Source: Chloroflexota bacterium
Lineage (GTDB): Bacteria; Chloroflexota; Dehalococcoidia; Dehalococcoidales; UBA2162
DNA length: 5,291 nucleotides
Reading direction: 5' to 3'
Assembly: GCA_016193545.1 (NCBI GenBank)
Contig: JACPSA010000151.1
Coordinates: 1 to 5,291, forward strand
Of the stretch, positions 1-5,291 are shown in pieces. Position 1 is the stretch's first letter. Each line of letters starts with the position of its first letter. The notes below the pieces were generated by a model that was not told the origin of the DNA, did no database searches, and saw nothing but the letters and a program-made list of their open reading frames with translations. Position numbers and translations under genes: made by a program.

Positions 1-1410
1 ATGCGCTGGGCACTCAACCCTGCCAGTGCCGCCAGCCGGCTGGTCGGCGGCCGAGAAGCCGATGCCTATGATGCCGAAGCTTCTTACCTGTGGGCTTACA
101 ACAAGGACCCCAAAAACCCGCTGCCCGATGCTTACGCCTTAAACAGGCTGACACCGGAGGAGTGGCCGACATCGATAAAAGCCCTCGACAAATATACGGT
201 TGAGCTCAAAGGCAACCCGGTAGCTTTTGGCGGCATGTTCAAATGGACAAGTCAATCACAGGACATAATCCCTCGCGAACTCATCGGGAAGTTCGACCTG
301 AATGACTTCATGAATACGGTGGGCACGGGTGCGTTCATGGCGAAAGACTATGTTCGTGGTAGCAGCGCTACCTTCATCAGGAATCCCGGCTACTGGGGAA
401 AGGACCCCGTCGGACCGGGTAAGGGAAACCAGTTGCCTTACATCGATGGTTTCAAGACTTTCTTCATAGCCGACAGGTCGTCCCGGCTGGCGGCACTGCG
501 CACCGCCAAGATTGACCACCTCGGCGATAGAAGCTCGAGAGGCGCATCCCCGGGGCTGACACGGGAGGATGTCGTGAGTTTGCTGAAGACTGACCCCCAA
601 TTGAAAACCAATGGTGCCTTCCAGCGTTACGACATGATAGCCTTCAGGCTGGACAAGCCGGAACTGCCCTGGCATGATGTCAGGGTCAGGCAGGCGATGT
701 GGCTGGCCATTGACCGGCAGGCGATAGTCAAGGATTACTTTGGCGGAGAAGCCGACTGGTACGCGTACCCAATCGATACACCCGACCCGATGTGGAAAGC
801 CCTCGGGGCATTTGTTCCTTATGAGGAGCTGCCGCCATCTGCCCAGGAGCTTTTTAAATACAACCCTGAGAAGGCAAAAAAACTGCTGGCTGAGGCCGGC
901 TACCCCAACGGCTTCAAGGCGGAGCTGATTCTCGAGGCGGGGAACGTTGATTATGCCTCTATCGCGCAATTTTACCTGGCGAAAATTGGCATAAACCTGC
1001 AACTGTCCGTGAAGGAGAGCGGCGTTTTCACCTCTATCAGTATAGCCAGGTCTCATCCGGAGGCAATCTGGACCGGCATGGCGGCTCCCTATTCCCAGCA
1101 CGAGTGGCGGGTAGGACACCAGAGCAATGTCGCCTATGTCGACGACCCGCGGATGACCAACATGATTGCCGAGTTTGCCAAATACTTTATGATTGATGAC
1201 GAGAAGGCATATGCCGAATTCGGCAAGATTTTTGCCTACTCAATCGAGCAGGCATACTACCTGCCCTTGCCGGCGGGTCGTGTTTACACGGCATGGTGGC
1301 CCTGGCTCAAGGGCTACAGCGGTGAAAGCATGTTCGGCGCCACCAGCCAATTTGGGTTTATCAAGTGGATATGGCTTGACCAGGCGCTAAAGAAATCAAT
1401 GGGATTCTAA
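1..1410 (+). CDS. ABC transporter substrate-binding protein, SBP_bac_5 family (5'-partial; SBP 1)
   Basis: Extracytoplasmic solute receptor of the family-5 (oligopeptide/nickel/dipeptide type) ABC importers; it would deliver a ligand to a membrane permease not seen here. Family features: a VRQAM...AIDRQAIV block at residues 229-243, EKAKKLLAEAGYPNGF at 290-305, and the Trp-rich end WWPWLKGYSGE at 432-442. It aligns almost end to end with the downstream gene, with shared runs such as AIDRQAIVKDY, FAKYFMIDD and the identical tail DQALKKSMGF. Residue 1 aligns with Ile152 of that paralogue (GIRWALNP), so the ATG at base 1 is almost certainly an internal Met. The signal peptide, lipobox, linker and first roughly 150 residues lie outside the window or are lost. 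Oddities are a nine-residue insertion around residues 178-186 and a poorly conserved stretch at residues 20-35, where the paralogue has the family-typical LTANDVAFSL. Codons look more G/C-rich at third positions than in the next gene. The ligand is unknown. Confidence 0.9.
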   Translation: MRWALNPASAASRLVGGREADAYDAEASYLWAYNKDPKNPLPDAYALNRLTPEEWPTSIKALDKYTVELKGNPVAFGGMFKWTSQSQDIIPRELIGKFDLNDFMNTVGTGAFMAKDYVRGSSATFIRNPGYWGKDPVGPGKGNQLPYIDGFKTFFIADRSSRLAALRTAKIDHLGDRSSRGASPGLTREDVVSLLKTDPQLKTNGAFQRYDMIAFRLDKPELPWHDVRVRQAMWLAIDRQAIVKDYFGGEADWYAYPIDTPDPMWKALGAFVPYEELPPSAQELFKYNPEKAKKLLAEAGYPNGFKAELILEAGNVDYASIAQFYLAKIGINLQLSVKESGVFTSISIARSHPEAIWTGMAAPYSQHEWRVGHQSNVAYVDDPRMTNMIAEFAKYFMIDDEKAYAEFGKIFAYSIEQAYYLPLPAGRVYTAWWPWLKGYSGESMFGATSQFGFIKWIWLDQALKKSMGF

Positions 1411-4400
1411 AGAAGATTAATTACCTAGAAATCAATAAAAGACGGTGAGGCAAATGACGAAGAAGATTGTCTGCTTAATGGTGAGCGGCTTGGTGGTGCT
1501 ATCCTTGGTGCTGGCATCCTGTGCTCCGGCGCCGGCAACACCAACGGCACCGACAACACCGGTAGCACCAACGGCACCAACGACGCCAACCTTACCAACA
1601 GCACCGACGACGCCAACAGCCCCGACAACAGAAATGCCTAAATATGGCGGGGCTTTTAACTATTCGCCGCCGCGTGGGTGGGAAACAAGCGGCTTTGACA
1701 ATGCTTTTGCCAATCAGGCTGGAACTTACACCCTTTCCTTAACCAATGAGAACTTGATTGTGGGTGACTGGGCAAAAGGGCCGGCTGGTACTAACGAGAT
1801 CTCGTGGCAGAGCTGGGTACCTATGATTGACCTGCACACAGGGGCTATAGCTGCAAGCTGGGAACTACCTGATGACGAAACGGTGATTTACCATATTCGC
1901 CAAGGAATTCGCTGGGCACTAAACCCGAACAGTGAGGCCAGCCGCCTGGTAGGCGGCAGAGAACTGACTGCCAATGATGTGGCCTTTTCCCTTTTGCGTA
2001 GTTATGATATGGAGCCCTACCGGACACCTGGAGCTTATATGCTGGCTAGAAGCACGCCGATGGAGCGCCCAGTAACGATAACGGCGACTGATAAGTGGAC
2101 AGTGGTGGTTAAGGGTAATCCGGGATTTCTTGGGGAGCTATTCAAGAGAACCGGCGAGTCCCAATATATAAAGCCACCTGAAGTGGTAGCGAAATACGGA
2201 GATATGCGAGACTGGAGGAATTCTGTTGGTACGGGAGCATTCATGTTCGTCGATTACGTTCCTGGTAGTTCGGCCACCTTTGTTCGGAACCCCAACTACT
2301 GGATGAAAGACCCTGTTGGTACTGGGAAAGGGAATCAACTGCCCTACCTGGATGGCGCCAAAATCTTTGTTATCCCGGATTTATCTACCCAGCTGGCGGC
2401 GCTGCGCACAGGTAAGATTGACCAGCTACGGGATGTCAGTTGGGAACAGACCGAGGCTTTATTGAAGACTACTCCTCAATTGAAAACGTTACGTGGTTTT
2501 GGTTCTCCGAATGCCTTATATATGCGACTGGACAAGCCGGACCAGCCGTGGCATGACATCAGGGTTCGGCGTGCGATGAACATGGCCATAGACAGGCAAG
2601 CCATAGTGAAGGATTACTATCGAGGCAATGCCGAGATAATCGATTGGCTGATACCCTATTCGGAGTGGATGGGTGTGTATATCTCGCTGGAGAAGATGTC
2701 TCCGACGGCCCGAGAGCTGTATGAGTACCACCCCGAAAAGGCGCGCCAGCTTCTGGCGGATGCCGGCTACCCCAACGGTTTCAAGATGGAAGTAGTCTTG
2801 GAGCAACCCAGTATTGACGAGGCAAGCATACTGAAAGAACATCTGTCTAAAATTGGGGTTGAAATAAATATGGCTGTAAAAGAAAGAACCGTCTTTGCTT
2901 CTATTTCAACAGGTAGGACATACAAAGAGGCGATTTACGCGGGTGGTCCTGGTAGAGCACCCTATGGCTGGCAGGTCTTTCGGCCGACTGACCCTGCTAA
3001 TAAGAGCATGATTGATGACCCGATTGCCAATAAGGCGATAGACGATTTTGCCAAATACTTTATGATTGATGATGCTACGGCTTATGGGAAAATAATGAAA
3101 GAATTCTACCCATACGTTTATGAGCAGGCCTGGATGGTCGGTTTTCCGATGCCCCATACCTACACCCTCTGGTGGCCATGGGTGAAGAATTATTACGGTG
3201 AATGGTCAGTTAGTAGTTCTTCTACCTGGAATTTTCCTATCTGGATATGGGTTGACCAAGCACTAAAGAAGTCAATGGGATTCTAGAGTTCGGAGCTATG
3301 CAGTATTATAATAGGTTGCATTGCAGTTTTCGTTATTATATTCTAAAATAGTTTATAGAGGTGAAAAAATGCCGTATGGTTGGACCGGAACAAACCTGGA
3401 AGTTGACTTGACCAAAGGGACAGTCCAGAAGGTAGAGGGTGACCCCGCACTGGTCAGGGCTTATCTGGGGGGTAAGGGCATCGGTCTCAAGATACTATGG
3501 GACCGAGTCCCTCCGGAGACCGGGGCCTTCTCACCAGATAATCTCATCGTTATTAGTCCCGGTCTACTCGTGGGCACGTCGTTACCAGCAGCTAACCGGT
3601 GCGTGATGAGCTTTATTTCACCGGTGAGCGAGCATTATCACCACTCTGCAATGGGTGGCTATTTTGCTCCGGAACTAAAGCACGCCGGCTATGACAATAT
3701 CATCATCAGCGGTAAGTCACCCACTCCCGTTTACCTCTGGATAAATGACGACCAGGTGCAGCTCCGTGACGCCAGCCACCTCTGGGGACACGGTACTTAT
3801 GACACCAGGAGAATTATCCGACAAGAGCTAAAGAATGAGGAAATCGAGATTGCCTGCATCGGCCAAGCCGGCGAAAACAAGCTTTTCCAGGCCTCTGTCC
3901 AGGGCGGAATCGGCAGTAGTGCCGCCATGGCCGGGCCCGGTGCTGTCTGGGGAGATAAAAAGCTCAAGGCGATTGCCGTTTACGGCACCCGGGATGTTGT
4001 TCTGGCTAATCCTGCCGGATTCAATCAACTCAGCCAGTGTATTCTGGACAGGACGCGGGAAAACAATTACTCAACGGTCGGCACAAATCGTCTCGAGACA
4101 CGTAGCGTCTGGTACGGTTACTACAACGAGCAAGACTATGGGCAACTGCCGCCTAATTCGGAACTGAAAAAGAGTATTGACAAAATCGAAGAGAAGATGG
4201 ATAACCTGGTTAAAACTAGAGGCACCAGAGTGATGAGTTGCCACAACTGCCGGGCCGCCTGTATTACTGCCTTTGATTGCCATGGTAGACCTAGCTACGT
4301 GAAATGCACCTCGTTCCTCATTTTCCTGGTTTACTCCAAATACATAGATTATGACTGGGCTCTGGACTGTTACAATATGACTGAGGACTGGGGTCTGGAC

Positions 4401-5291
4401 ATAGAGTCGTTTCCACTCGCTGTCGCCTTTGCTATTGACCTTTATCAGAGGGGCATCTTGACTAAGGAAGACACTGATGGCTTACACCTTGAGTTTGGTA
4501 ACCCGGAGGTCTTCACTACCTTGATGAAGAAAATTGTTAACCGGGAAGGCATTGGTGATGTGCTGGCTAACGGCATTCTCAGGGCAGCCCGGCAGATTGG
4601 GCGGGGAGCGGAAGAGCGAGTTTTTGTGACCAAGAGGCGGGAGATGCGTCTCACAGCAAGCCATGCTTATGTGCCCCCGGTCGCCTTAGAGCTTATCATC
4701 GGCACCAAGGATTGGGGAGGGCAAAGAAGCACTGAGATACAGCGGATACTGAAGAGGCCCTGGACAGGGTTTGTTGGTGGAACCAAGGAAGCAGAGGAAG
4801 CCTATCGGAATGGTGGCTGGTATTTCAATCCCAGAGAGATGGAACAGAGAGAAACGTATGTCAAAACCGGCCGGTTTGTCTATCCCAAGGAATATGAAAA
4901 GGTCTTTTTACGTGAGTATAGTGTAGATGGTAGTGACTGTGACACTGAGTCATTTTGTTCGCTTATCGTTTATGACAATCAGCACTTCTCCCTTACTGAC
5001 AGCCTCGGAATTTGCCATAGAACAAAAAGTGGGTGGGGTGGGCCGACAATCAAGCCCCTCACCCAACTTGTGGAGTTAATCGCCAACGCTACCGGTATGA
5101 ATATCGATGAAGATGAGTTACTGACCATCGGCAAAAGGATATTGAATCTGGCTAGAGCCTTTAATCTGAGGCGAGGAATGAGTCGAAAAGACGATATTCC
5201 CCCTAAAATTTTCTTTGAAAGGGACCCACCTCCACCTTGGCGGAGGTTAGACCGGCAGGTCTTCGATAAATACCTCGATACTTATTACGAG

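Overview
The window carries three genes on the + strand and nothing convincing on the - strand: two tandem, paralogous family-5 (SBP_bac_5, oligopeptide/nickel/organic-solute type) ABC-transporter substrate-binding proteins, followed by a tungsten/molybdenum bis-pterin enzyme of the aldehyde ferredoxin oxidoreductase (AOR) superfamily. The outer two genes run off the window. The first begins at base 1 but lacks about 150 residues that its neighbour has. The AOR-type gene is open to the last base, with no stop codon.

Organism: the style suggests an anaerobic bacterium, most probably Chloroflexota of the Dehalococcoidia type. The clues are a lipoprotein signal ending in LASC followed by an Ala/Pro/Thr-rich spacer, an SBP_bac_5 subfamily with Trp-rich C-termini (WWPW, then W-I-W), intermediate G+C, Shine-Dalgarno sites, and an oxygen-sensitive tungsten-enzyme family. 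This is inferred from protein style, not from a marker gene.

Layout: 1-1410, C-terminal three quarters of SBP 1; 1411-1453, a 43-base gap holding only the ribosome site of the next gene; 1454-3286, complete lipoprotein SBP 2 with a 27-base tandem repeat encoding its linker; 3287-3368, an AT-rich 82-base gap with a 10-base palindrome containing a perfect TATAAT and a good Shine-Dalgarno; 3369-5291, AOR-superfamily protein, 641 residues seen.

How they may work together: two exported solute receptors lie directly upstream of a cytoplasmic redox enzyme on the same strand. No terminator is visible between them, although the second gap could hold its own promoter. The AOR-type protein resembles BamB, the tungsten subunit of class II benzoyl-CoA reductase, more than classical AOR: the overall alignment is similar and a Cys lies in the place of the BamB tungsten-ligand Cys. 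It has no His anywhere in the segment where BamB has its proposed catalytic His. The most interesting reading is an uncharacterised BamB-like oxidoreductase whose substrate, or a precursor of it, is captured by the SBPs. The substrate cannot be named from this window.
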